DNA of 64,000 nt from Microbacter sp. GSS18 (GTDB lineage: Bacteria; Actinomycetota; Actinomycetes; Actinomycetales; Microbacteriaceae). This document shows positions 8,507 through 16,073 of this stretch, in pieces (position 1 is the stretch's first letter; every line of letters begins with the position of its first letter). Under the pieces are notes generated by a model. The model had not been told where the DNA came from and made no database searches. It saw only the letters and a program-made list of their open reading frames with translations. The stretch spans positions 3,906,001 through 3,970,000 of the forward strand of contig CP119753.1 of NCBI GenBank assembly GCA_029319145.1, read 5' to 3'. The translations under genes and the position numbers were made by a program.

Positions 8507-9487
8507 GTGAGTGAGGCCGTCACGCCCAGGGTCCCGACGTTCACCCGTGAGGTGGACGCCGAGGCGCTGGGCGTGACGCTCATCCACGAGCACATCTTCG
8601 TCCGCAGCCCCGAGCTCGATCTGAGCATGCCGCACCCGGAATGGGACGAGGATGCCGCCGTCGCGCGGGCCGTCGCGCTGCTGCGTCGTCTGCACGACCG
8701 CGGTGTGCGCACCGTCGTCGATCTGACGGTTCCGGGTCTCGGCCGTGACGTCCGAACCGTCGCGCGCGTCGCCGAGCAGGTTCCCGTCGCGATCGTCGCC
8801 GCCACCGGGTGGTACACCGCCGACGTGCTGCCGCACGCGGTGCGTCTGAACGGCCCCGGGCGGATGGTCGACGGGCCCGACCCGCTCGTCGAGCTCTTCG
8901 TCGGCGACATCGAGCGGGGGATCGCCGGCACCGGCATCCGTGCGGGAATGCTCAAGGTCGTCTCGGACGTCGAGGGCATCACGCCCGATGTCGAGCGCGT
9001 GTTCACCGCTGCCGCCGTGGCGCACACGCAGACCGGCGTGCCGATCACGACGCATTCCCACGCCGCCTCCCGCGGCGGACTCGCGCAGCAGGCCCTGCTG
9101 TGCACGCTCGGTGTGCCGCTTGACCGCGTCGTCATCGGCCACAGCGGCGACTCGACCGATCTGGACTATCTGCGCGAGCTCGCCGACGAAGGCTCGTTCC
9201 TCGGATTCGACCGGTTCGGGATGACCCACGTCGGCAGCGACGACGATCGGGTGCGGATGCTGCTCGCTCTCCTCGAGCGGGGGTACGGCGACCGCATCGT
9301 CCTGTCCCACGACGCCGCCGTCTTCAGCCGGGTGACGCCGCCGTCGTGGCGGGCGCAGACCACCCCCGACTGGCACATGGAGCACCTGTTCACCGGCATC
9401 CTGCCCCGGCTGCGCGCCGCCGGCGTCGACGACGCCGAAGTGGATCGCCTGCTCGTGGAAAATCCCCGGCGCGTGCTCGCGGGATGA
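8507..9487 (+). CDS. phosphotriesterase-family metal-dependent hydrolase (probable lactonase)
   Basis: A 326-residue amidohydrolase-superfamily barrel with a complete binuclear metal site: His27 and His29 in HEH, Lys150 as candidate carboxylated lysine, His183 in THSH, His212 in IGHSGD and Asp269 in SHDAAVF. Members of this family hydrolyse lactones and phosphoesters. In an operon for quinate or shikimate import and oxidation, opening of a lactone such as quinide is a reasonable idea but is unproven. It starts at a GTG 20 bases behind dctP, preceded by GCGGAG. A second possible start is a few codons downstream. Confidence 0.85.
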   Translation: MSEAVTPRVPTFTREVDAEALGVTLIHEHIFVRSPELDLSMPHPEWDEDAAVARAVALLRRLHDRGVRTVVDLTVPGLGRDVRTVARVAEQVPVAIVAATGWYTADVLPHAVRLNGPGRMVDGPDPLVELFVGDIERGIAGTGIRAGMLKVVSDVEGITPDVERVFTAAAVAHTQTGVPITTHSHAASRGGLAQQALLCTLGVPLDRVVIGHSGDSTDLDYLRELADEGSFLGFDRFGMTHVGSDDDRVRMLLALLERGYGDRIVLSHDAAVFSRVTPPSWRAQTTPDWHMEHLFTGILPRLRAAGVDDAEVDRLLVENPRRVLAG

Positions 9488-9520
9488 CCGCGCTCCGGCC
9501 CGTGACCGAGGAGGACAACT

Positions 9521-10177
9521 ATGGTGAAGAGCGTGAGTGAGGCCCCCGTCCGCGTCCGCGACGCCGAGCGCACGCGCGCCGAGCTCCTCGAGGTGGCGAC
9601 CAAGGCCTTCGCCGAATCCGGGTACTCGGGCACCCGCGTCGACGACATCGCCGAGCGCACCCGCACGACCAAGCGGATGATCTACTACTACTTCGGCGGC
9701 AAGGAGCAGCTGTACGTCGCGGTGCTCGAGAACGCCTACAGCGGCATCCGAGACGTCGAGCAGGCGCAGCACGTCGCCGATCTGCCGCCGGTGGACGCCG
9801 TGCGGCGCATCGCCGAGACCACGTACGACCACCACCGCAGCCACAGCGACTTCATCCGGCTCGTGTCGATCGAGAACATCCATCGCGGCGAGTTCATCCG
9901 CCGCATCGACTCCCTGCGCGACGTCAATCAGCCGGCTGTCGGGGTGCTCGAGGACGTGCTCGAGCGGGGGCGCGCCGACGGCAGCATCCGCGACGATGTC
10001 GACGCCCTCGACGTGCATCTGCTCATCAGCTCGTACTGCTTCTTCCAGGTGTCGAACCAGTACACCTTCGGCTACCTCTTCGATCGCGACCTCATGGCAC
10101 CCGAGCGGCGCGACCATCTGCGGACGATGATCGGCGACGTGGTCGTCGCGTGGCTCACCGAGCCGACGCGTCGCTGA
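9521..10177 (+). CDS. TetR family transcriptional regulator
   Basis: A 218-residue repressor. An N-terminal helix-turn-helix lies at about residues 16-62 (RTRAELLEVATKAFAESGYSG, then TKRMIYYYFGGKEQLY), followed by an all-helical ligand domain with the TetR_C-type stretch HSDFIRLVSIENIHRG. It is the last gene of the TRAP-qsuD operon, 33 bases after the hydrolase, and so probably regulates that operon, the divergent qsuB, or the downstream azoreductase. A palindrome in front of the azoreductase is a candidate operator. Confidence 0.9.
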   Translation: MVKSVSEAPVRVRDAERTRAELLEVATKAFAESGYSGTRVDDIAERTRTTKRMIYYYFGGKEQLYVAVLENAYSGIRDVEQAQHVADLPPVDAVRRIAETTYDHHRSHSDFIRLVSIENIHRGEFIRRIDSLRDVNQPAVGVLEDVLERGRADGSIRDDVDALDVHLLISSYCFFQVSNQYTFGYLFDRDLMAPERRDHLRTMIGDVVVAWLTEPTRR

Positions 10178-10193
10178 CCGGCGTCCGGACGCG

Positions 10194-10210
10194 CCCGACC
10201 ATCGGTCGGG
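10194..10210. repeat. inverted repeat CCCGACC-N3-GGTCGGG
   Basis: Perfect 7-bp arms with a 3-base centre, 16 bases behind the TetR stop. It could be a weak rho-independent hairpin (no T-run follows) or an operator. Its role is undecided. Confidence 0.4.
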
Positions 10211-10286
10211 TCCGGGAGTGGGAGACCCTCTCAGGGACCCCCGATCCCGGGACGTTCGTCCTCGCCCGGCTCGTGCTGTGGGCCGC

Positions 10287-10309
10287 TAGAATGGTGTGGT
10301 CAGACCACA
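10287..10309 (+). promoter_or_regulatory. azoreductase -10 box and palindromic operator candidate
   Basis: TAGAAT (10287-10292) is a good -10 hexamer. It is followed at once by the perfect palindrome TGTGGTC-A-GACCACA (10295-10309), which would cover the transcription start and block initiation when bound. The GTG start of the reductase is 26 bases further. The TetR gene upstream is the obvious candidate binder, by proximity only. Confidence 0.55.
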
Positions 10310-10335
10310 ACGGAACATCCAAGAAGGGGACCCCT

Positions 10336-10959
10336 GTGTCCAAGCTGCTCGTTATCCGCGCCCACCCGCTCAACTCGGACCGCTCCCGCTCCATGCGCCT
10401 GACGGATGAGTTCCTGAAGGTCTATACCGAGGCGCACCCCGGCGACGACATCATCGATCAGAACCTCTACGAGATCGCGATCCCCGAGATCGACCTCGAC
10501 CTGTTCAGCGCGTGGCGCAAGCTCGGCGAGGGCACGCCGTTCGTCCGCCTCGACGACGTCGAGCAGAGCAAGATCACGCTGTTCGAGGGATACACGACGC
10601 AGTTCCTGAACATGGACAAGATCGTCATCGCCAACCCGCTGTGGAACCTGCAGGTGCCCACCCGCCTGAAGGCGTGGATCGACTGCATCACCGTCGCGGG
10701 GAAGACGTTCCGCTACAACGCGCAGGGCGAGGCCGAGGGGCTGGTACACGGCAAGAAGGCGCTGCACATCCAGGCGGCCGGCGGTGTGTTCAACTCGCAG
10801 GACCCGGCGAGCCAGTACCTGCGCACGATGCTCGGCTTCATCGGCATCGAGGACTTCACGGAGATCGCCGCGGAGGGCATGGACCACGACCCCGCCCGCG
10901 CCGACGACATCATGGCCGCCGCGCTGACGAAGGTGCAGGAGGCCGCGGCGACCTTCTGA
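10336..10959 (+). CDS. azoR: FMN-dependent NADH-azoreductase / NADH:quinone reductase
   Basis: A 207-residue flavodoxin-fold enzyme of the AzoR family. It has the FMN loop RAHPLNSDRSRS (8-19), NPLWNLQVPTRLKAWIDCI, GKTFRYNAQGEAEGLVHGKKAL and an LGFIGIEDF motif near the C-terminus. Such enzymes reduce quinones and azo compounds by two electrons with NADH and protect against quinone stress. The GTG at 10336 follows AAGAAGGGG; a longer open frame upstream would run through the promoter and was rejected. It is transcribed separately from the TetR gene and convergent with the aldo/keto reductase. Confidence 0.88.
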   Translation: MSKLLVIRAHPLNSDRSRSMRLTDEFLKVYTEAHPGDDIIDQNLYEIAIPEIDLDLFSAWRKLGEGTPFVRLDDVEQSKITLFEGYTTQFLNMDKIVIANPLWNLQVPTRLKAWIDCITVAGKTFRYNAQGEAEGLVHGKKALHIQAAGGVFNSQDPASQYLRTMLGFIGIEDFTEIAAEGMDHDPARADDIMAAALTKVQEAAATF

Positions 10960-10980
10960 CCATCCGACGCCCGCAAAGAC

Positions 10981-11026
10981 CGAAGGCCCCGGCCGAACCT
11001 CGCGAGAGGATCGGCCGGGGCCTTCG
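10981..11026. terminator. bidirectional terminator hairpin
   Basis: A 16-bp perfect stem (arms 10981-10996 and 11011-11026; arm core AAGGCCCCGGCCGA) with a 14-base loop lies between the convergent azoreductase and aldo/keto reductase genes. A-rich and T-rich runs are minimal, as is common in high-GC actinobacteria. Confidence 0.8.
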
Positions 11027-11051
11027 ACGTCGTAGCGCCGGGGAGTGCTCG

Positions 11052-11915
11052 TCAGAGCTTGCCGCCGAACACCGGCATGATGCTGGCGTCGCCGTAGTCC
11101 TCGATCCGGTCGATGTTCTTCAGGAACTCCATGTCCTCGTCCGAGATGACGAAGTCCAGCTCGGCGTTGCTCTTCATGTGAGCCGGGGTGGCCGTCTTCG
11201 GCAGCGGCAGGAGGCCGAGCTGCAGGTCGTAGCGGATCGACAGCTGCGGCACCGAGACGCCGTACTTGGCAGCCAGCGCCTGGACCTGCTCGTTCTTCAG
11301 CAGCTCGCCGTGTGCGACGGGCGAGTACGCCTCGACGAGGATGCCCTGCGCCTGCGTGTACTCGATCAGCTCGTGCGGGGTGTTGCTGATGTGCGCGAGG
11401 ATCTGGTTGACCATGGGCTTCACGGTCGCGCCCTCGAGGATGTTCTCGATGTCGGCCTGCTCGAAGTTCGACAGGCCGATCGCGCGCACCTTGCCGGCGG
11501 TGTAGGCCTCTTCGAGCGCCTTCCAGACCTGGCGGTTCTCCTCGAAGTAGGTCTTCTCGCCGCGGAACTCGGTCCACGGGTGCGGGCTGTGGATGATGAG
11601 CAGGTCGATGTGGTCGAAGCCCAGGGCCTCGAGGGACGCGTCGACGCCCTTGGCGGCGTCGTCGTAGGACTTCGCCTCCGCGGCGAGCTTCGTGGTGACG
11701 AAGATGTCCTCGCGGGCGACGCCGCCGGCGCGCACGCCTTCGCCGACGCCGCGCTCGTTCTGGTAGGCCTGCGCGGTGTCGATGTGGCGGTAGCCGAGCT
11801 CGATCGCCGTCTTGACGGCGTCCACGACGCTGTCGTCGTCGATCATCCAGGTGCCGAGGCCGAGCTTCGGGATCTCGACGCCGTTGGCCAGGGTGTAGTT
11901 CTCGTTCAGGATCAT
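11052..11915 (-). CDS. aldo/keto reductase
   Basis: A 287-residue NADPH-dependent (alpha/beta)8 reductase with a complete catalytic tetrad: Asp46, Tyr51, Lys76 and His109 (IDTAQAY, TTKL, IIHSPH). The cofactor region PLPKTATPAHMKSN is present. The start at 11915 is chosen because GAGAAG lies in front of it and the N-terminus MILNENYTLANGVEIPKLGLG matches the family; the frame is open to 12056 but without family similarity. It is closely similar to the aldo/keto reductase at 42179-43081, with which it shares most motifs, so the two are paralogues. It probably reduces an aldehyde or ketone intermediate; the substrate is unknown. Confidence 0.92.
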   Translation of the reverse strand: MILNENYTLANGVEIPKLGLGTWMIDDDSVVDAVKTAIELGYRHIDTAQAYQNERGVGEGVRAGGVAREDIFVTTKLAAEAKSYDDAAKGVDASLEALGFDHIDLLIIHSPHPWTEFRGEKTYFEENRQVWKALEEAYTAGKVRAIGLSNFEQADIENILEGATVKPMVNQILAHISNTPHELIEYTQAQGILVEAYSPVAHGELLKNEQVQALAAKYGVSVPQLSIRYDLQLGLLPLPKTATPAHMKSNAELDFVISDEDMEFLKNIDRIEDYGDASIMPVFGGKL

Positions 11916-12206
11916 GAACGCACTTCTCGCTTTCTCTGTCTGGGGCGGCGGTTCTCGCCGCCGGGTCAGCGCATCGCCGCTGTCGCATCCCCGGGGTCGG
12001 GGCGGGCCGGCCGGCGAACCATCGTGCTGCCGATACCCATACGACCACCTGTGCAACGGTCGCGGGAGTCACGCTCATGACACGTACTGGCAGTACACCC
12101 TTCAGCCCGTCACACGCATCCCGCCCTCGGTCGTCGGGCGGGATACTGGGGGCTGGCGGAGCATGACAGCGGCTCCGCCGTTGCGCGTTCGAACGAAGGG
12201 TTCCTC
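11916..12206. promoter_or_regulatory. divergent intergenic region of the aldo/keto reductase and Gfo/Idh/MocA genes
   Basis: This 291-base gene-free stretch contains the perfect palindrome GTACTGGCAGTAC (12084-12096) and, 21 bases further, a hairpin with perfect 9-bp arms (ATCCCGCCC at 12118-12126, GGGCGGGAT at 12136-12144). I could not assign confident -35/-10 boxes. No further ORF is supported. Confidence 0.5.
12084..12096. promoter_or_regulatory. operator candidate, perfect GTACTGGCAGTAC palindrome (site A)
   Basis: A 13-bp palindrome with 6-bp arms. The 14 bases CACGTACTGGCAGT are identical to the site in front of the MmyB-like regulator at 44232. Related sites stand at 37319-37331 and 49196-49208. 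It probably binds one of the MmyB-like regulators. Unlike the other three sites it has no matching -10 box at the fixed distance. Confidence 0.6.
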
Positions 12207-13187
12207 ATGAGACTCGCCGTGCTGGGTTCCGGCCAGATCGTGGCGGACTTCCTGCCGCATGCCGCCGACGTCCCGGGAATGGAGCTCGCCGCCATCTGCG
12301 GCCGGCCGTCCGCGAAGGACAAGCTCGAGCGCATGGCCGAGCAGTTCGGCATCCCCCGGGTCCATCTCGATCTGGCTGCGTGCCTGGCGGACGACACCGT
12401 CGACACGGTGTGGATCGCGGTCCCCAATTCGCTCCACGCCGAGTACGCGCGCGCGGCGCTGGCGGCGGGGAAGAACGTCATCTGCGAGAAGCCCTTCGTA
12501 CTGCGCGAGGACGAGCTCGCCGAGCTTCGAGCGATGGCCGCCGAGCGCGACCTCATCCTCGTCGAGGCGATCACGACCCAGTACCTCGCCAACTACCGCT
12601 GGATCCGAGACAACATCGACCGGGTCGGCGATGTGCGGGTGATCCAATGCGACTACTCGCAGTACTCCTCGCGCTACGACGCGTTCCGCGCGGGTACCGT
12701 GCTGCCGGCCTTCGATCCCGCCCAGGGTGGCGGCGCGCTGATGGACATCGGCATCTACACGATCCACTTCGTCGTGGGGCTGCTGGGGCGGCCGCTGTCG
12801 GTCCGCTACATGGCGAACATGGATCGCGGCGTCGACACGTCGGGCGTGCTGGTGCTCGAGTACGACGCCTGCACGGCGGTGTGCGTGTGCGCGAAGGACT
12901 CCGACGGCCCCATCCGCTCGAAGATCCAGGGCACCGGCGGCTGGATCGTCGCCGAGGGCTCGCCCAACGTCATGGCCCGCGTCGAGGCGAAGGTGCGAGG
13001 TGCGGATGCCGAGACGATCGACCTGTCGGTGCACCCGCACCGCATGGTGGAGGAGTTCCGTGCGTTCGAGCGGATGATCCGCGAGCACGACGTCGCCGAG
13101 CGCGATCGGCGACTCGATCACAGCGAGGCCGTGCTGACGGTGGCGACAGAGGCGCTCGCCTCCGCCGGGATCCGCCTGGGCGCGTGA
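12207..13187 (+). CDS. Gfo/Idh/MocA family oxidoreductase
   Basis: A 326-residue NAD(P)-dependent oxidoreductase. An N-terminal Rossmann domain with GSGQIVADF (7-15) is followed by the family signature CEKPF, where Lys95 is the catalytic lysine, and a C-terminal alpha/beta substrate domain with GGALMDIGIYTIH. Such enzymes oxidise sugars, inositols, bile pigments or trans-dihydrodiols. GAACGAAGGG lies in front of the ATG. It is the first gene of a rightward group with the dienelactone hydrolase-family gene and a SnoaL-like gene. The substrate cannot be read from the sequence. Confidence 0.88.
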   Translation: MRLAVLGSGQIVADFLPHAADVPGMELAAICGRPSAKDKLERMAEQFGIPRVHLDLAACLADDTVDTVWIAVPNSLHAEYARAALAAGKNVICEKPFVLREDELAELRAMAAERDLILVEAITTQYLANYRWIRDNIDRVGDVRVIQCDYSQYSSRYDAFRAGTVLPAFDPAQGGGALMDIGIYTIHFVVGLLGRPLSVRYMANMDRGVDTSGVLVLEYDACTAVCVCAKDSDGPIRSKIQGTGGWIVAEGSPNVMARVEAKVRGADAETIDLSVHPHRMVEEFRAFERMIREHDVAERDRRLDHSEAVLTVATEALASAGIRLGA

Positions 13188-13261
13188 CGCGAACCGGTCG
13201 CGGACATGTCGAGGGCTCGCGGTGCGGTGGGATGTCGCACGGGCGGGCTAGTGTCGCGCAC

Positions 13262-13831
13262 ATGACCGAGGTTCTGCTCTACCACCACATCCAGGGGCTG
13301 ACCGACGGGGTGAGGGCGTTCGCCGACGACCTGCGTCGGGCCGGTCACACCGTCCACACTCCCGACCTCTTCGACGGCCGGACCTTCGCCACCATCGAGG
13401 AGGGATTCGCCTTCGCCCAGGATGCCGGGTTCGACACGATCCGCGAGCGCGGAGCGGCGGAGGCCGAGGCATTCGGCCGTGACACCGTCTACGCAGGGCT
13501 CTCCTTCGGAGTCATGGTCGCTCAGCGCCTCGCCCAGACCCGCGCCGGCGCGCGCGGAGCGGTGCTGCTGCACTCCTGCATCCCGGTCTCGGAGTTCGGG
13601 GACAGCTGGCCTGCCGGTGTTCCGGTGCAGATCCATGGGATGGTCGACGATGAGTTCTTCGACGAGGATCTGCCGGCGGCCCGCGAGCTGGTCGAGTCGG
13701 CCGCGGATGCCGAACTCTTCCTCTATGCCGGCGATCGGCATCTGTTCACGGACTCGTCGCTCGACGCCTACGACCCCGAGGCCGCTGCGCTGGTCGGGGA
13801 GCGCGTGCGATCGTTCCTCGCGCGTCTCTGA
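13262..13831 (+). CDS. dienelactone hydrolase family alpha/beta hydrolase
   Basis: A 189-residue compact alpha/beta hydrolase. The nucleophile elbow is GLSFG with Ser81, where classical dienelactone hydrolases have cysteine; the acid lies in VDDEFF (Asp129 or Asp130) and the base is His160 in GDRHLF. The fold and length fit the dienelactone hydrolase family; the serine suggests esterase or other hydrolase activity instead of true dienelactone hydrolysis. The start is the ATG at 13262. A 74-base gap separates it from the preceding gene, with TAGTGT at 13249-13254 as a possible -10, which would make its transcript almost leaderless. Confidence 0.82.
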   Translation: MTEVLLYHHIQGLTDGVRAFADDLRRAGHTVHTPDLFDGRTFATIEEGFAFAQDAGFDTIRERGAAEAEAFGRDTVYAGLSFGVMVAQRLAQTRAGARGAVLLHSCIPVSEFGDSWPAGVPVQIHGMVDDEFFDEDLPAARELVESAADAELFLYAGDRHLFTDSSLDAYDPEAAALVGERVRSFLARL

Positions 13832-13997
13832 ACTGCTCGAGGTGTGCCGCGCGCCGGATCCATCAACGGGCGCGGTGGATTTCCTCTCGACGCACCAAGA
13901 CGCCCGCCCGCCCGCCGCATAGCGTGAGTCCACAACCGCCGACGGGCAGCCCGGCTGCGCTCGGCGACACGTGCCGCATGAGATGAGGACGCACCGC

Positions 13998-14408
13998 ATG
14001 ACCGCTGCCGACCGACTGCCCATTCCCGACGAGCTCCGTGACCGCATTGCGGACTACCCACGGGTGGCGAGCACCGGCGACGTCGAAGCGACCGGCGCCT
14101 ACCTGACCGACGACTTCTCCATCGTCTTCGTCCGTCCCGACGAGCAGGTGGTGACCAAGGCGGGATGGCTCGCCCTGCTCCCCGAGATCGAGACGCGGGA
14201 CTACCGGGTCCTGAACGAAGTGATCACCCGGTCGGCGGCCGGGTTCGCGACCCACCACGTGCTCGTGCACATGGACACGACGATGCGCGGCGTCGAGCGA
14301 GCCGGCGAGTTCGCCATGACCGACGTCTGGACCCTGGGTGAGGACGACGTCTGGCGGCTGTGGCAGCGTCACTCGGTGCCGCTGGCCGCGACGACGCTTC
14401 CGGTCTGA
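13998..14408 (+). CDS. SnoaL-like / nuclear transport factor 2 family protein
   Basis: A 136-residue cone-shaped NTF2-like protein: DYPRVASTGDVEATGAYLTDDFSIVF, an internal FATHHVLVHMDTTMRG strand and a C-terminal TDVWTLGEDDVWRLWQRHSV. The ATG at 13998 is preferred because GATGAGGAC precedes it; ATGs at 13971 and 13983 are possible. Members serve as isomerases, hydratases or small catabolic partners. A second member is encoded at 20701 directly behind an LLM monooxygenase, which suggests a linked function. The activity is unknown. Confidence 0.75.
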   Translation: MTAADRLPIPDELRDRIADYPRVASTGDVEATGAYLTDDFSIVFVRPDEQVVTKAGWLALLPEIETRDYRVLNEVITRSAAGFATHHVLVHMDTTMRGVERAGEFAMTDVWTLGEDDVWRLWQRHSVPLAATTLPV

Positions 14409-14409
14409 C

Positions 14410-14459
14410 ACGACGCAGCGCCGCAGCCTCCCGATGCGATGGCTGCGGCGCTGTGTCGT
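14410..14459. terminator. bidirectional terminator hairpin
   Basis: A 19-bp stem (14410-14428 with 14441-14459, one G-U pair in RNA) and a 12-base loop lie between the convergent SnoaL-like and amidohydrolase genes. The arm core is CAGCGCCGCAGCC. Confidence 0.8.
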
Positions 14460-14466
14460 TCGTCGA

Positions 14467-15756
14467 TCAGTTCATCGGCGGAACGCGCAGCGGCTCGGTC
14501 TCGAAGCTCAGGCCGAGCAGGGCGGTGTAGTCGACGCCGTCCTTGACGACGTTGATGATGCCACCCGGCGCGCGCAGGGCCGTGATGTCGTCGAGCGGGT
14601 TCTGCTCCAGCACGACGAGATCGGCGACCGAACCGGCGGCGACGAGTCCGAGCTCGCCGGTGCGGTCGAACAGCTCGGCGGTCGCGAGCGTCGCCGTCTC
14701 GAGAGCCTCGTACGGCTTCATGCCGTGCTCGCAATACAGCTCGAACTCACGCGCCTGCTCACCGAACGGGGCCACGTGGTCGCCGCTGTCGGTGCCCATC
14801 GCGATCTTCACCCCCGCGTCGAGCGCGAACTGGAAGCCCGACCGGTGCCGCTCGACCACCGCGCGAGCCTTCGCGGCGAGCTCGGGCTTGACGCCGCCGA
14901 CGTCGCCGGTGAACGCGTCGGTGATGGCGAGGGTCGGAACGAGCACCGTCCCGGTCTCGGCCATCTGCGCCGCCTCGGCCTCCTCGAGGAACGTGCCGTG
15001 CTCGATGCTGTCCACCCCGGCCTCGAGCGCCCGGCGCAGACCGGCGAGCCCCGTCGCGTGCGCTGCCACCTTGAGATCCATCGCGTGGGCTTCGTCGACG
15101 ATGGCCTTGAGCTCCTCGACCGTGTAGTTCGGCCACGACGCCTTGTCGCCGGCCGACAGCAGACCGCCGCTCGCCATCACCTTGATGAAATCGGCGCCCT
15201 CGCGCGCGAGGATCCGCACCAGCTGGCGGCACTGATCGGGACCGTCGGCGGTGTCCCACTCCCATCGGGGGTGGTGCTTCGGGTAGAACAGGTCGCCATG
15301 GCCGTTGGTCATCGACACCCACCACGGGGTGACGAACAGGCGCGGGCCGGGAAGCAGGCCCTTCGCCGTGAAGTCGCGCAGCTCGGGCTCGCCGGCGCCG
15401 CGGATGCCCATGACGCGCAGCGTCGTGAACCCGGTCGTGAGGGCTCGAAGACCGTTGCGGATGCCGTGCAGCGCCATCTCCTGCACAGTGCGCTCGTTGA
15501 GGAACTGGCTCCACGGCCCGTAATGGCTCTCGTCGGCGTTGGTCGTCAAGTGCACGTGCGCGTCGGCAAGGCCCGGGATGACGTACTTGCCGGCGGCGTC
15601 GATCACCCGGGCGCCGACGGGGACCGGGGTGGACTCGCGCGGCCCCACGGCGGTGATCACCCCGTCTGCGGCCACGATCGTCTGGTCGGGCAGCATGTCG
15701 GGGCCGTGCCCCGGCCAGACATCCGCTCCTACGACTGCCAGCGTCTTCTCGCTCAT
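14467..15756 (-). CDS. metal-dependent amidohydrolase (imidazolonepropionase-like), paralogue 1
   Basis: A 429-residue amidohydrolase-superfamily enzyme. Metal and catalytic residues are intact: His67-x-His69, Lys192 in FIKVMASGG (candidate carboxylated lysine), His233 in AAHA, His253 in EHG and Asp323 in GTDSG. It shares PWWVSMTNGHGDLFYP with the second amidohydrolase at 29844, so the two are paralogues. Relatives cleave cyclic amides, dipeptides and related C-N bonds. It is divergent from the first LLM monooxygenase, as the paralogue is downstream of the third. The start MSEKTL at 15756 follows GAGAGGTACCCG; open frame upstream lacks similarity. Confidence 0.88.
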   Translation of the reverse strand: MSEKTLAVVGADVWPGHGPDMLPDQTIVAADGVITAVGPRESTPVPVGARVIDAAGKYVIPGLADAHVHLTTNADESHYGPWSQFLNERTVQEMALHGIRNGLRALTTGFTTLRVMGIRGAGEPELRDFTAKGLLPGPRLFVTPWWVSMTNGHGDLFYPKHHPRWEWDTADGPDQCRQLVRILAREGADFIKVMASGGLLSAGDKASWPNYTVEELKAIVDEAHAMDLKVAAHATGLAGLRRALEAGVDSIEHGTFLEEAEAAQMAETGTVLVPTLAITDAFTGDVGGVKPELAAKARAVVERHRSGFQFALDAGVKIAMGTDSGDHVAPFGEQAREFELYCEHGMKPYEALETATLATAELFDRTGELGLVAAGSVADLVVLEQNPLDDITALRAPGGIINVVKDGVDYTALLGLSFETEPLRVPPMN

Positions 15757-16073
15757 CGGGTACCTCTCTGCGGGGTTGTACGCGGCTTCCAGTCTCGTGC
15801 GCGAGCCGTCGCGGGCGTTCGTCCGCTCGACGGAAATTCCGTGCCCGGTCCCCGCCCGCCGAAGGAGAGCCGCGTATTCGCGCGGGTGGATGTTTCGGCG
15901 CCGAAATGAGCCGTTAACAACATCAGCGGTGCGGGGAAACCGGGCGTGCGATGTTCCGCGGATGGGGCCTGATGCCCGTGCATCTGCGATTCGTAGGGTG
16001 ATCGGACTGCCGGGCGACGGCGACGGCCGCGACGGCCGGTGAGACCACATCGAGCGATACGGAGGATGCCTGC
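15757..16073. promoter_or_regulatory. divergent amidohydrolase/LLM promoter region
   Basis: A 317-base region without a supported gene. It carries the perfect 14-bp palindrome TTTCGGCGCCGAAA (15893-15906), a likely operator, flanked by an AT-richer stretch with GTTAACAACATC. TAGGGT at 15994-15999 is a possible -10 box for the rightward monooxygenase gene. No -35 box is convincing. Confidence 0.5.

Noticed and set aside
10150-10335. N-terminal extension of the azoreductase frame up to 10150
   Set aside because: It would cover the -10 box and operator palindrome and overlap the TetR stop; family proteins start at the SKLLVIRAHP region.
14759-15514. Second long minus-strand frame inside the amidohydrolase gene
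   Set aside because: Shadow in another frame of the true gene at 14467-15756; arginine-rich and without motifs.
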